DNA of 64,000 nt from Corynebacterium sp. Lineage in GTDB: Bacteria > Actinomycetota > Actinomycetes > Mycobacteriales > Mycobacteriaceae. The notes beneath the pieces were generated by a model. It was not told where the DNA came from. It was given only the letters and a program-made list of their open reading frames with translations, and did no database searches. Below, piece by piece: positions 27,684 through 37,775 of this stretch (positions within the stretch are counted from its first letter, which is position 1; the number at the start of each line of letters is the position of its first letter). Location: contig NZ_JAUNKO010000002.1 in NCBI RefSeq assembly GCF_030532715.1, positions 412,864 through 476,863 of the forward strand. The letters are read 5' to 3'. Both the position numbers and the translations under genes were made by a program.

Positions 27684-29216
27684 CTATTGTTCAGGCTGCG
27701 CGGCCGAGGTTTGCGGCGCCGGTTGCTCCTCCTGCGGCGTGCTTGGTTCTTGGGTGACCGGGGCTTGCTGCTGCTGCGGTTGTTCTGGCAGCTGCGCGCT
27801 TGTCGACGCCTCGGGGGCTTGCGTGGCCACCGACGTTGACGACTGCTGCTGCGTCGCCGTCTGCGAGGTAACCACGGACGATGTCGCCGAGTCGACGACG
27901 CTGTCCGTCGCTTCGGTGGTGTGTTCCTGGGTGGGTGCTGTCGACGTGGTCTGCTTCGGTGCAGACGTGGTCGTGGTGGATGCGGTGGGGGCCAGCCAGC
28001 TGCCGGAAGTCTCCCACTCTTGATCGGTTTCCACCGTGAACCCCTTGGCAATAAACAGCGCAAACAGCAGGGCAAACAACCCTGTGGTGGAGGGGCGCAC
28101 CCGGCCCCCGAAGGACACGAAGCGGGCAAAGCGCGACGGGTAGGTCACCGTGCGGAACACCTTGTCCGGTTCCTGCATTTCCTGCTCGTCCACCGGCATG
28201 TCCTCCGGGTGCTCGAGGGAAATGTCGCTGCGGCTGGGTTCGGTGATGTCTTTTTGCGCCTCCATGGTCACCGTGGTGTCCGACAACGGTACGTCGATGA
28301 GCGGATCCTTGGTGTAGGCCCGCTCGATTACCAGTGGCGCCTCCCGTTCCAAATGGTTGCGCACCGCGCCGGAGGTGGTGGTGGCGGAACCGTACTCCTC
28401 CCAGAATTCCTCCAGGATGGAGGTGCGGATGGCGCGTTCCACCGCCCATTGGCGGGCCGGGTTGACCTGCACAATAAAGCGCATGTTCACCATCCACGGC
28501 ATGCCCACCGTGGTGGGTTGGGTGATGTCTACCGCGGGATGCACGTCGAGGTCGCCGGTGACATCGTGGATGATGTCCGGCCGCGACAATGCGCGGCGCG
28601 TCGCCTGTTCGGAGCGGGCGATGGCTTCATGCACTGATGAGGAACTCAACAGCGGCACTGGGATGACCACCACCGCGCGCGCCCAAATATTGGAATGGTT
28701 CACACATATGCGGGCAGCGCCATTGGGTACGATCACCGTCTCGCCCTGCAGGGTGCGTACCTTTGTGGCGCGCATGGTGATCTGGATGACGTCTCCCTCG
28801 ATGTCTAACCCGGAGCCTTTGAAGGCCACCCAGTCGCCGACACCGAATTGCTTTTCCGAAAGGATGAAAAAGCCGGCGAGGAAGTCCGCGATAATGCTCT
28901 GGGCGCCCAAACCGAGCGCCGCTGAAATCACCGTGGCGGGAATCGCCGCACCTGCGAGTGGCACGCCCAATTCGTTTAAAGCGGCAACGATGAGGAAGAA
29001 ATATGCCACGAGCTGTGCGACGTATACCGCCGTGCCCACCAACGCCAGGCGGGTCTTGGAATCCTGTTCATCCAAGTCAACGCGCCGTGTGAAAAATCTA
29101 ATGGCGAATCGTCCGATGCGTGGAATGAGGACAGCGATTGTTAAGAGGATTGCTAGGGTAATCCCGGGGTCCAAAAGCCAGCGCCAGGCTGAATACAGGA
29201 TGTAAGCAAAGGGCAT
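27684..29216 (-). CDS. mscCG: MscS-type mechanosensitive channel, MscCG-like glutamate exporter homologue
   Basis: 510 aa. Three N-terminal helices with the pore-lining TM3 (AAIPATVISAALGLGAQSIIADFLAGFFI) are followed by the MscS beta and cage domains. Unlike plain MscS it has a C-terminal extension with a fourth helix (about residues 385-405) and a Ser/Thr/Gln/Pro-rich tail of some 100 residues outside. This architecture and its location beside ilvB match C. glutamicum MscCG (YggB, cg1434), which exports glutamate and relieves osmotic downshock. TAGCCT lies 6 nt before the ATG. Confidence 0.85.
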   Translation of the reverse strand: MPFAYILYSAWRWLLDPGITLAILLTIAVLIPRIGRFAIRFFTRRVDLDEQDSKTRLALVGTAVYVAQLVAYFFLIVAALNELGVPLAGAAIPATVISAALGLGAQSIIADFLAGFFILSEKQFGVGDWVAFKGSGLDIEGDVIQITMRATKVRTLQGETVIVPNGAARICVNHSNIWARAVVVIPVPLLSSSSVHEAIARSEQATRRALSRPDIIHDVTGDLDVHPAVDITQPTTVGMPWMVNMRFIVQVNPARQWAVERAIRTSILEEFWEEYGSATTTSGAVRNHLEREAPLVIERAYTKDPLIDVPLSDTTVTMEAQKDITEPSRSDISLEHPEDMPVDEQEMQEPDKVFRTVTYPSRFARFVSFGGRVRPSTTGLFALLFALFIAKGFTVETDQEWETSGSWLAPTASTTTTSAPKQTTSTAPTQEHTTEATDSVVDSATSSVVTSQTATQQQSSTSVATQAPEASTSAQLPEQPQQQQAPVTQEPSTPQEEQPAPQTSAAQPEQ

Positions 29217-29542
29217 GGGACAAGGCTAGCGCTTCCACAGAAACAATGGGGGTAGCGGCGGGCAGGGCTTTGAAACGCTGGGAGCAATCGAGGAAAACTC
29301 TCACTACCTGCATATTTTTCCATTGGGTGTGAATTTTTCAGCAGACTTTTGTGAGCTGTTCCTGAGGTATGCGGGGGTAAGTGTTACGGGTCATAGCTAA
29401 CGTGTGCCAAGTGCTGTCCCGGCGGGGTTTGCGCGGTAGGTAGCGCATGTCCGGTACGCTGTGCGAACGTTTCGCTGTCTCATATCGTGGGAGGTCTATC
29501 CTAAAAGGGGGGTAGTGACTAGGACCAATTGACCACGGTGTG
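29217..29542. other. intergenic region between mscCG and the ilv leader
   Basis: About 325 nt holding the mscCG -10 (29223-29228) and upstream promoter DNA for ilvB. No gene, RNA or strong hairpin recognised. Confidence 0.5.
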
Positions 29543-29556
29543 TATTATGCAATCTC
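29543..29556 (+). promoter_or_regulatory. -10 box of the ilvB-ilvN operon
   Basis: TATTAT at 29543-29548 ends 8 nt before the leader-peptide ATG, so that peptide would be translated from a leaderless mRNA without a ribosome binding site, as reported for C. glutamicum ilvBNC. Confidence 0.65.
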
Positions 29557-29604
29557 ATGACGTACCTTCGACTCGTAATTATTAGCCACCGGCGCTTGCC
29601 GTAG
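29557..29604 (+). CDS. ilvL: ilvB operon leader peptide
   Basis: 15 residues, MTYLRLVIISHRRLP, then TAG. It contains Leu-Arg-Leu-Val-Ile-Ile, so ribosome progress depends on charged branched-chain tRNAs. The sequence parallels the known C. glutamicum ilvB leader peptide. It overlaps the first segment of the attenuator pairings. Confidence 0.85.
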   Translation: MTYLRLVIISHRRLP

Positions 29605-29678
29605 CGGCTGTAATTGTCGTACAACGTCAAGCGCCCTCGGCGAATACCGCTCACTCGGTGTTCGTGCCGGGGGCTTTC
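29591..29678 (+). terminator. transcription attenuator of ilvB-ilvN
   Basis: Two competing pairings are visible. GGCGCTTG (29591-29598, inside the leader-peptide codons) pairs perfectly with CAAGCGCC (29628-29635). GCCCTCGGC (29633-29641) pairs with GCCGGGGGC (29666-29674), extended inward by GAATACCG with CGGTGTTC, giving a long hairpin followed by TTTCAATATTTTC. They share 29633-29635, so ribosome position on the leader peptide can select between them. Confidence 0.75.
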
Positions 29679-29721
29679 AATATTTTCTCACCTCGCCACC
29701 CCCTTGAGGTGGGAAAATATT
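29679..29721 (+). other. second strong hairpin before ilvB
   Basis: AATATTTTC-T-CACCTC (29679-29694) pairs with GAGGTG-G-GAAAATATT (29706-29721): 15 Watson-Crick pairs plus one wobble, and an 11-nt loop. Its 5' arm includes the T-rich tail of the attenuator. No T tract follows. Confidence 0.6.
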
Positions 29722-29791
29722 AGGCGCTCATCCTGGTGTGCCCTGACAAGTGTGAATGTTAAACCGCGTGAACTATAAGGAGCCTGACGTC

Positions 29792-31681
29792 GTGAACGTG
29801 GCACCTCGATCCCAACCCACGCCCGCTTCGGTCGCGTCCGCCGCTTCCGTGCGGGAGCGTCGAAAGACGACCAAGCCGGAACGAATTACCGGTGCCCAAG
29901 CCATTGTTCGTTCCTTGGAGGAATTAGGTACGGACGTAGTGTTCGGCTTGCCCGGCGGTGCAGTGTTGCCGTTGTATGACCCGATTTATGCTTCCACCAA
30001 GCTCCGGCACGTGCTTGTGCGGCACGAGCAGGGCGCAGGCCACGCCGCCACCGGCTACGCCCAAGCCTCCGGCAAGGTCGGCGTGTGCATTGCCACCTCC
30101 GGCCCCGGCGCAACGAACTTGGTCACCCCCATCGCCGATGCGAACCTAGATTCGGTTCCGTTGGTCGCGATTACCGGCCAGGTGGGGCACACCCTGTTGG
30201 GCACGGACGCCTTCCAAGAGGCCGATATCCGGGGTATTACCATGCCGATCACAAAACACAATTTCATGGTGACTGACCCCAACGAGATTCCCGCGGCGAT
30301 CGCGGAGGCGTTCCACCTCGCTGCCACCGGCCGGCCGGGTGCGGTGTTGGTGGATATCCCGAAGGATATTCAAAACGCTCCGATGGATTTCGTGTGGCCG
30401 CCGAAGATGTATTTGCCGGGTTACCGGCCTGTGTCCACGCCGCATAACCGTCAGATCGAAGAGGCGGTGCGGTTGATCGCGAAAGCCAAGCGCCCCGTGT
30501 TTTATATCGGCGGCGGCGTGATCAAGGCGAATGCCTCTGCGGAACTTTTGGCGCTGGCCGAATATTTGAACATCCCCGTGGTGACCACCCTCATGGCCCT
30601 GGGCGCGTTCCCGGATTCCCATCCGCTGCACGCGGGTATGCCCGGCATGCACGGTTCCGTGTCCGCCGTTGCAGCCATGCAGCGCAGTGACTTGCTGATC
30701 ACCATTGGTGCGCGTTTTGATGATCGCGTGACCGGCGACGTGAAGTCGTTTGCCCCGGTGGCCAAGATTATTCACGCTGATATTGATCCCGCGGAGATCG
30801 GGAAGATCCGGAAAGCTGATGTGCCGATCGTGGGTGATGCCCGCGAGGTGCTGGTGGCGTTGCGGGAAGTGTACGCCGAAAAGGGCTATGACCTGCCGGC
30901 TGTGGCGGCGTGGCGAGCATACCTGGATAGTTTGAAGGAGCGGTTCCCGCGCGGCTGGGATCCGCAGGAGGATGGCAAGCTTTCGCCCCAGTTTGTGATT
31001 AACGCCCTGTCCGAAGAAGTTGGTCCGGACGCTATTTATTGTGCCGGCGTGGGGCAGCACCAAATGTGGTCCGCTCAGTTTATTGATTTTCAGAAGCCGC
31101 GCACTTGGCTGAATTCCGGCGGCTTGGGCACCATGGGCTACGCGGTGCCGGCGGCGATGGGCGCGAAAGCCGCCTGCCCGGAGACGGAAGTGTGGGCCGT
31201 TGATGGTGACGGTTGCTTCCAGATGACCAACCAGGAGCTGGTTACGTGCGCGGTGGAAGGATTCCCCGTGAAGGTTGCTGTGATTAACAACGGCAATTTG
31301 GGCATGGTGCGCCAGTGGCAAACCCTGTTCTACGAGGGGAGGTACTCCAACACGAAGCTGCGCGAGGAGGACAGCTACCTTCCGGATTTTGTCACCCTTG
31401 CGGAATCCCTCGGGTGCGCGGCGTTCCGCGTGACCAAGGAGGAAGAGGTGATTCCTACGATCCGCAAGGCGCGCGAGATCAATGATCGCCCGGTGGTGAT
31501 CGATTTCATCGTGGGCGAGGACGCGCAGGTTTGGCCGATGGTTTCCGCCGGCAGTTCCAATTCCGATATTCAATACGCCCGCGGTTTGCGCCCCTTGTTT
31601 GATGAGGATTCGGCGGGCGAAAATCCAGCCGCCATCGATTTGGCCGTGGATTCGCAGTACGCTCCGAAGGAGATGATCTAA
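29792..31681 (+). CDS. ilvB: acetolactate (acetohydroxy-acid) synthase large subunit
   Basis: 629 aa, ThDP-dependent catalytic subunit that condenses pyruvate with pyruvate or 2-ketobutyrate. Visible: the catalytic Glu in [15 protein letters not shown], the FAD-binding middle domain, and the ThDP/Mg motif [21 protein letters not shown] 29792 follows AAGGAG by 9 nt and matches the known corynebacterial N-terminus (NVA...PTPA); the upstream in-frame ATG at 29756 is less likely. It overlaps ilvN by 1 nt. Attenuation by the upstream leader is expected. Confidence 0.97.
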   Translation: MNVAPRSQPTPASVASAASVRERRKTTKPERITGAQAIVRSLEELGTDVVFGLPGGAVLPLYDPIYASTKLRHVLVRHEQGAGHAATGYAQASGKVGVCIATSGPGATNLVTPIADANLDSVPLVAITGQVGHTLLGTDAFQEADIRGITMPITKHNFMVTDPNEIPAAIAEAFHLAATGRPGAVLVDIPKDIQNAPMDFVWPPKMYLPGYRPVSTPHNRQIEEAVRLIAKAKRPVFYIGGGVIKANASAELLALAEYLNIPVVTTLMALGAFPDSHPLHAGMPGMHGSVSAVAAMQRSDLLITIGARFDDRVTGDVKSFAPVAKIIHADIDPAEIGKIRKADVPIVGDAREVLVALREVYAEKGYDLPAVAAWRAYLDSLKERFPRGWDPQEDGKLSPQFVINALSEEVGPDAIYCAGVGQHQMWSAQFIDFQKPRTWLNSGGLGTMGYAVPAAMGAKAACPETEVWAVDGDGCFQMTNQELVTCAVEGFPVKVAVINNGNLGMVRQWQTLFYEGRYSNTKLREEDSYLPDFVTLAESLGCAAFRVTKEEEVIPTIRKAREINDRPVVIDFIVGEDAQVWPMVSAGSSNSDIQYARGLRPLFDEDSAGENPAAIDLAVDSQYAPKEMI

Positions 31682-32199
31682 TGTCCGAGACTGACGTCAC
31701 CCGCCACATGTTGAGCGTGCTGGTGCAGGATATTGAAGGCATCATCTCCCGCGTGGCCGGCATGTTTACCCGCCGTGCGTTCAGCATGATTTCCATTACG
31801 TCCGCGACCACCGGCGTTGAGGGTGTTAACCGCATTACCATCGTGGTTGACGCGGACGAACTGAATATCGAACAAATTACCAAGCAGTTGAACAAACTTG
31901 TGCCAGTGTTGAAGGTGGTGCGCCTGCCTGAGGAGCAGACCGTGGCGCGCGCACTGATGCTGGTGAAGGTTTCCGCTGATGCGACGAACCGCCCGCAGGT
32001 TGTCGACGCCGCGAACATCTTCCGCGCACGTGTTATCGACGTCGCGCCGGATTCCGTGGTCATTGAGGCGACTGGCAGCCCCGGAAAGTTGAAGGCGCTG
32101 CTGAATGTGTTGGAGCCGTTTGGTATTCGTGAGTTGATTGAATCCGGCCAGATTGCGCTTAATCGTGGCCCGAAGACCATGGCGCCGAACCGCCTCTAA
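31681..32199 (+). CDS. ilvN: acetolactate synthase small (regulatory) subunit
   Basis: 172 aa. The N-terminal ACT domain (MLSVLVQDIEGIISRVAGMFTRRAFSMISI) binds valine and mediates feedback inhibition of IlvB; a second ALS-small-subunit domain follows from about residue 80. The start overlaps the ilvB stop (TAATG), so translation is coupled. Confidence 0.96.
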   Translation: MSETDVTRHMLSVLVQDIEGIISRVAGMFTRRAFSMISITSATTGVEGVNRITIVVDADELNIEQITKQLNKLVPVLKVVRLPEEQTVARALMLVKVSADATNRPQVVDAANIFRARVIDVAPDSVVIEATGSPGKLKALLNVLEPFGIRELIESGQIALNRGPKTMAPNRL

Positions 32200-33303
<1,104 letters not shown>

Positions 33304-33317
33304 TTCGCCTAACGCCA

Positions 33318-33362
33318 AAGCCCCCGCAACCACCTGCTCGTGCAAGGTTGGTGCGGGGGCTT
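33318..33362. terminator. bidirectional terminator between ilvC and the PTS gene
   Basis: AAGCCCCCGC (33318-33327) pairs with GCGGGGGCTT (33353-33362), with further AACC/GGTT pairing inside. It serves both convergent genes. Confidence 0.8.
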
Positions 33363-33371
33363 ACGTGTGCG

Positions 33372-35444
33372 TTACTTGTGCACGGGTTCGCGGCGACCCA
33401 GCCGTACCTTCTTCACTTCGCGGCCACCCTCAACGTCGGCATCGGTGAAGCCGAAGAGGTAGGTGAGCGTGAAGGAGACAACGATGGCTGTAATGGAGGC
33501 GATCCAGAAGCCCCAGAAGCTGAAGTCCAAGCCGTCCGGGTTGACAAAGGACGTAAAGCCGATCAGCGAGCCGGTAAAGCCCCACATGTTCACGTTGAAC
33601 AAGCCGGTGAGTAAGCCGCCAGCGGCACCGCCGATCGAGGCCATGATGAATACGCGACCATACTTGAGGTTGATACCGTACATGGCAGGTTCGGTAATGC
33701 CGCAGAATGCTGCCAAGGCTGCGGAACCCGACAATTCCTTGATTTTGAGCACCTTAGACTTGACGAACACGGCCAACACCGCGCCACCTTGGGCGACCAT
33801 CGTCGCGGAAATAATTGCGTTGAGGTACGAGTTGCCGTTGCTGGCGATATCCTGCGCTACCAGCGGAATCACGGCCCAGTGCAAACCGAAAATCACCAGC
33901 GATTGGTAGAAGCCACCGATGATCACACCGGAGATCGTGGGGGAGAGGTCGTACAAGCCTTGAATAATGCTGGCGATGCCGGTGGAGATGAACATCACGA
34001 TCGGACCCAACACCAACAGAATCACCACTGAGACAATGACCACTTCGATCAACGGCATGAAAATCATGCGGATGGTGGCGGGGATGACCTTCTTCAACCA
34101 CGGTTCAATGACAGACGCTAACCACGCGGCCACAATGATCGGGAAGATGGAGTAGCTGTAGTTTGCCAAGTGGTAGGGCAGCCCGAAGAAATCAGCGTTG
34201 AGCGGCATGCCAAGTACCACCGTGTGGGTCGATTCACCCGCGAGTAACTTGTCTGCCTCGTCCTTCACATAGGTGACAATTGACGGATACGTGAGCACAC
34301 CGCCAATAATTGCCACGATAATTGGGTCTGCGCCGAGGCGTTTCGCTGCCGTGAAGCCCACAAAGATTGGCAGGAAGAAGAACACCGAGTCGCTCATCGC
34401 GTCGATGATCATAAAGGTATTCGATTCTTTATGAATCACGTCGAACGTGAGTAGCAGCGACAAAATACCCTTGATGATGCCGGATGCGGCGAGCAAACCG
34501 ATGATCGGGATCATCGACCCCGTGATTACACCGATCAGCGAACTGAACCCGAACTTCAGCCAGCCGATCGCCGTGGTGGGCCGAGGTTCCTCGATTGCTT
34601 CCGCGGAGTCACCGCCAGTGTCGCCGATCTGCTTGACGATGGCATTGTAGACATCCTCAACAGCGGGGCCAATAACGACCTGGTACTGCCCGCCCGCCTT
34701 CACGACGTCGATGACACCATCCAAGTCCGCGACCACGGCGTCGTTCGCGCGGGACTCATCCTTGAGGTAGAAACGCACGCGCGTGATGCAGTGCGTTACA
34801 TTGCGAATATTGTCCTTGCCGCCGATGTTTTCAATGATGTCCCAGGCGAGGGCATCAAAACCGGTGAGTTCCGCCGGGCGCGCATTCGTCGTCGCCACCG
34901 CTGAGCCAGCAGTCGTAGCAGGCAGGTTTGCCGCTGCAGCGGCATCGTCTTGTGGCTTGGGCGCCGGAGGCTCCTTTGCCACCGCAGTACACACTTCGTC
35001 GCCCGCGGTTGCCGGACCGTAGGTGACCTGGATTTCTTCCAGCTTTTTCTTGGTGTTGGTAACCGCTACGACAGTGGTGGTGCTTTTCCCGGCGGCAGTG
35101 ATGGCATCAACGTCCATGGTGCCAATCTTTTGGCCGGCCTCAACTTTGTCGCCCTTGGCCACGGAAATGGTAAAGGGTTTGCCTTCCAATTCCACGGTGT
35201 CAATACCAAGGTGAACCAGGAATTGGAGGCCTGATTCTGTTTTGAAGCCCACAGCGTGCAGCGTTTTCGCCACCATTGACACGGTGCCGGTCACGGGCGA
35301 GACTACATCGCCACTTGGTGGAGAACTGATGCCGAAGCCGTCGCCGACGGCCTTTTTGGCGAATACTTCATCAGGGACGTCGGCAATATCAATAATATTG
35401 CCCGAGATTGGTGCGACTACACCAACGTTTCTGGGAGGGGTCAT
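33372..35444 (-). CDS. treP: PTS sugar permease EIIABC, trehalose/beta-glucoside class
   Basis: 690 aa, fused in the order IIA-IIB-IIC. It takes up a disaccharide with concomitant phosphorylation. The IIA-Glc-like domain has His63 and the phosphorylated His78 (FLVHLGIDTV); a Pro/Ala linker leads to IIB with phospho-Cys219 (THCITRVRFYL); the rest is the ten-helix IIC domain. The BglF/TreP/ScrA class is clear, and trehalose is inferred from the adjacent TreC-like hydrolase. It lies 8 nt after that gene, with its Shine-Dalgarno (GAAGGAG) overlapping the upstream stop. Confidence 0.82.
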   Translation of the reverse strand: MTPPRNVGVVAPISGNIIDIADVPDEVFAKKAVGDGFGISSPPSGDVVSPVTGTVSMVAKTLHAVGFKTESGLQFLVHLGIDTVELEGKPFTISVAKGDKVEAGQKIGTMDVDAITAAGKSTTTVVAVTNTKKKLEEIQVTYGPATAGDEVCTAVAKEPPAPKPQDDAAAAANLPATTAGSAVATTNARPAELTGFDALAWDIIENIGGKDNIRNVTHCITRVRFYLKDESRANDAVVADLDGVIDVVKAGGQYQVVIGPAVEDVYNAIVKQIGDTGGDSAEAIEEPRPTTAIGWLKFGFSSLIGVITGSMIPIIGLLAASGIIKGILSLLLTFDVIHKESNTFMIIDAMSDSVFFFLPIFVGFTAAKRLGADPIIVAIIGGVLTYPSIVTYVKDEADKLLAGESTHTVVLGMPLNADFFGLPYHLANYSYSIFPIIVAAWLASVIEPWLKKVIPATIRMIFMPLIEVVIVSVVILLVLGPIVMFISTGIASIIQGLYDLSPTISGVIIGGFYQSLVIFGLHWAVIPLVAQDIASNGNSYLNAIISATMVAQGGAVLAVFVKSKVLKIKELSGSAALAAFCGITEPAMYGINLKYGRVFIMASIGGAAGGLLTGLFNVNMWGFTGSLIGFTSFVNPDGLDFSFWGFWIASITAIVVSFTLTYLFGFTDADVEGGREVKKVRLGRREPVHK

Positions 35445-35452
35445 AAGGGAGC

Positions 35453-37120
35453 CTACTCCTTCGAGAAAATAGCAGTGGCGTGATACGGATTAAGTTGTAA
35501 TGTGCTGCTGGAAACGTCCGTCGAGTAGTTCTCGATCAGGACATCGCCTGCAACAAACCTGTCAGGAATGGTGAATTCCACGTGGTCGCCGCTCAAATTC
35601 ACAATCACGAGCAGTTCCACGTCGTCGAGTGTGCGGAAAAACGCGTATACCTGCTCGTGGTCCAATTGGTATGGCTCGTAGCGGCCATCCGCGATCACCG
35701 CATACTGTTTCCGCAGCTGGATTAGCTTGCGGTAGTACGGCAAGATACGGCCCGAGGCTTCCTCGGCAGCCACATTGATTCGGTCCTGGTTTGTCGCCGA
35801 AAGCCACGGAATGCCATGGGTGAAACCTGCGTGAATGGAGTCGTCCCATTGCATCGGCGTGCGGGAATTATCCCGTGATTTTGAACGCACAATGGCGAAC
35901 GCTTCCGCTGCGTCAACCCCTTCTTCTAGGAGGTTGATGTATGCGTTTGTAGATTCAATATCCACGTAGTCACTGATCGAGGTGTATTCGGGATCCGTCA
36001 TTCCGATTTCTTCACCCATGTACACGTATGGGGTGCCGCGGAGCAGGTGCGTCATGTGCGCAAGCATGGTTGCTGATTCGACGCGGAAGTTCTCCGGATC
36101 TCCGAACCGATCAAGTGCGCGGGGCTGGTCGTGGTTGTTTAAGAAGACTGCCATCCAGCCATTGCCTTCTTGCATCCCCAACGTCCACTCATTGAGCACT
36201 CGTTTAAGGTCGCGTGGTTGGAAACGCACGTTCGTCCACTTTTTGCCGTCGAGGTAATCCACCTTTAAATGGTGGAAGTTAAACACCATGTCCAATTCGT
36301 TGTTGTCCGGATTGGAGTAGCCCACGCAACGCTCAATCGTGGTGGAGGACATTTCACCGACGGTCACTGACCGGGGATCTGTGCCGAAGCTCGCCGCCGC
36401 TAATTCTTGCAGGTAACGGTCCACATCTTTGCCATCGGTGTACATGTAGCGTGGGTCTTCGCCGGGGGCCGATGATCGCAACTCAGCCTCTTTGCCAATG
36501 AGGTTGATCACGTCGAACCGGAACCCAAACACCCCTCGATCCATCCAGAAGTTCACAATGTTGGCCATCTCTGCCCGAACTTCCGGGTTGCGCCAGTTTA
36601 AGTCCGCCTGGGTGACATCAAAAAGGTGGAGGTAGTAGTCTCCGGTGTCGCCGAACAATTCCCATGCACTGCCGCCGAACTTCGATTCCCAGTTCGTTGG
36701 TGCGGAACCGTCCTCGTTGGCTGGGCGGATGATATAAAAGTCCCGATATTTTTCGTCGCCGGCAAGGGCCTTTTGGAACCATTCGTGCGCGGTCGAGGTG
36801 TGGTTAAGCACCATATCGAGCATGACTCCGATGCCATGCTCGGCGAGTTTGCTCACCATTTCATCGAAATCGTCCATCGTTCCCATTGCGGGTTGGATGG
36901 TGTAGTAGTCCGCGACGTCGTAACCATTGTCCCGCTGCGGGGAGACGAAAAACGGGTTAAACCACACCAGGTCAACGCCGAGGGAGGCGATGTATGGGAT
37001 TTTTTCGATGATGCCTCGCAGATCCCCGACGCCATCACCTTTGGTGTCACAAAAAGACTTTGGATAGATCTGGTACACCACGTACTCGTGGAAGTTAACT
37101 TTTGGTTTTTCTACATCCAT
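35453..37120 (-). CDS. treC: alpha,alpha-phosphotrehalase / GH13 alpha-glucosidase
   Basis: 555 aa, GH13 oligo-1,6-glucosidase/TreC type. It would hydrolyse trehalose 6-phosphate to glucose and glucose 6-phosphate in the cytosol. It shows VVYQIYPKSFCDTKGDGVGDL, GYDVADYY, nucleophile Asp203 (FGFRFDV), acid/base Glu256 (TVGEMSS) and Asp331 (NNHDQPR). AGGAAG precedes the ATG by 3 nt. It is the first gene of the operon, followed by the PTS permease. Oligo-1,6-glucosidase is the alternative, but the PTS partner favours a phosphorylated substrate. Confidence 0.82.
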   Translation of the reverse strand: MDVEKPKVNFHEYVVYQIYPKSFCDTKGDGVGDLRGIIEKIPYIASLGVDLVWFNPFFVSPQRDNGYDVADYYTIQPAMGTMDDFDEMVSKLAEHGIGVMLDMVLNHTSTAHEWFQKALAGDEKYRDFYIIRPANEDGSAPTNWESKFGGSAWELFGDTGDYYLHLFDVTQADLNWRNPEVRAEMANIVNFWMDRGVFGFRFDVINLIGKEAELRSSAPGEDPRYMYTDGKDVDRYLQELAAASFGTDPRSVTVGEMSSTTIERCVGYSNPDNNELDMVFNFHHLKVDYLDGKKWTNVRFQPRDLKRVLNEWTLGMQEGNGWMAVFLNNHDQPRALDRFGDPENFRVESATMLAHMTHLLRGTPYVYMGEEIGMTDPEYTSISDYVDIESTNAYINLLEEGVDAAEAFAIVRSKSRDNSRTPMQWDDSIHAGFTHGIPWLSATNQDRINVAAEEASGRILPYYRKLIQLRKQYAVIADGRYEPYQLDHEQVYAFFRTLDDVELLVIVNLSGDHVEFTIPDRFVAGDVLIENYSTDVSSSTLQLNPYHATAIFSKE

Positions 37121-37711
37121 GTTCTTCCTGTCAATATAGATCGATGTGCAGACATATGATGTTTATTGCTTGACTTTTTCGTAATGCTGCCCGCTCGGAA
37201 TTTGGTATTATTCGACGCGGCGAGTCGAGCACGTGACCGCGAACGGTAAACGTACTTGGGTGTAATGGTGCAGAAGTTGCTTCAAGTCCGCGTGAATTTC
37301 GTCGGGCTTATTGGTCAGACCAATTTCGATATTTCGAAGGGTGTCAAATCTGCAAGGATGCCTTAAAGAAAATCAAAGGGTTCACGTTCCGAAGGCGCGG
37401 ATCCTTGATTGTCTTCATCTATCTCCCTGTCTGACCTGCATAAATTCGCCAAGAGTGTTGTGTGGTTCACACTGGCGCGAAGTTCTTTGTTCCGATCATG
37501 CCAAGCCGTTGAATTTCGGCAAGCGGTTTTCGCCCCACATTTCATAACGAAAAGTAACTTAATGAAAGTAAGGGCCATTATTTCGCCGCCGTGACCTCAG
37601 TTCGTTCATTTTCCGTGCGGGAAACAACCTGTCAAAATAAGCAATTTTAACGTAAACTCGCCGCCGAAACTTTTGCTAAAAAAGCCGTCAGCCAGCGCGG
37701 ATGCACACGAA
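37121..37711. other. gene-free region upstream of treC with palindromes
   Basis: About 590 nt, AT-richer than the surroundings. It holds the treC promoter (TATATT on the minus strand near 37132-37137) and two possible operators: ATTGGTCAGACCAAT at 37310-37324 and GTGTGGTTCACAC at 37460-37472. No coding sequence is convincing; a TreR-like regulator is absent. Confidence 0.5.
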
Positions 37712-37713
37712 CA

Positions 37714-37744
37714 ACGCCCAAACTCCAAAACGGAGCTTGGGCGT
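37714..37744 (-). terminator. terminator of the FMN reductase/monooxygenase operon
   Basis: On the minus strand ACGCCCAAGCTCC pairs with GGAGTTTGGGCGT (13 bp including one G-U) around a short loop. The wobble is compatible with minus-strand RNA only. Confidence 0.7.
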
Positions 37745-37775
37745 GTGGTGTTGGCGCGCAATCCGGGCCGGGGGC

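Noticed and set aside
27653-28129. Upstream extension of the PH-domain protein by about 160 residues
   Set aside because: The extension is Pro/Arg-rich, antisense-like to the tail of the MscCG-type gene, and lies upstream of a good -10 box and start at 27652.
37363-37578. Small gene upstream of the trehalose operon
   Set aside because: 71 codons without a ribosome binding site or motif, in AT-rich promoter DNA.
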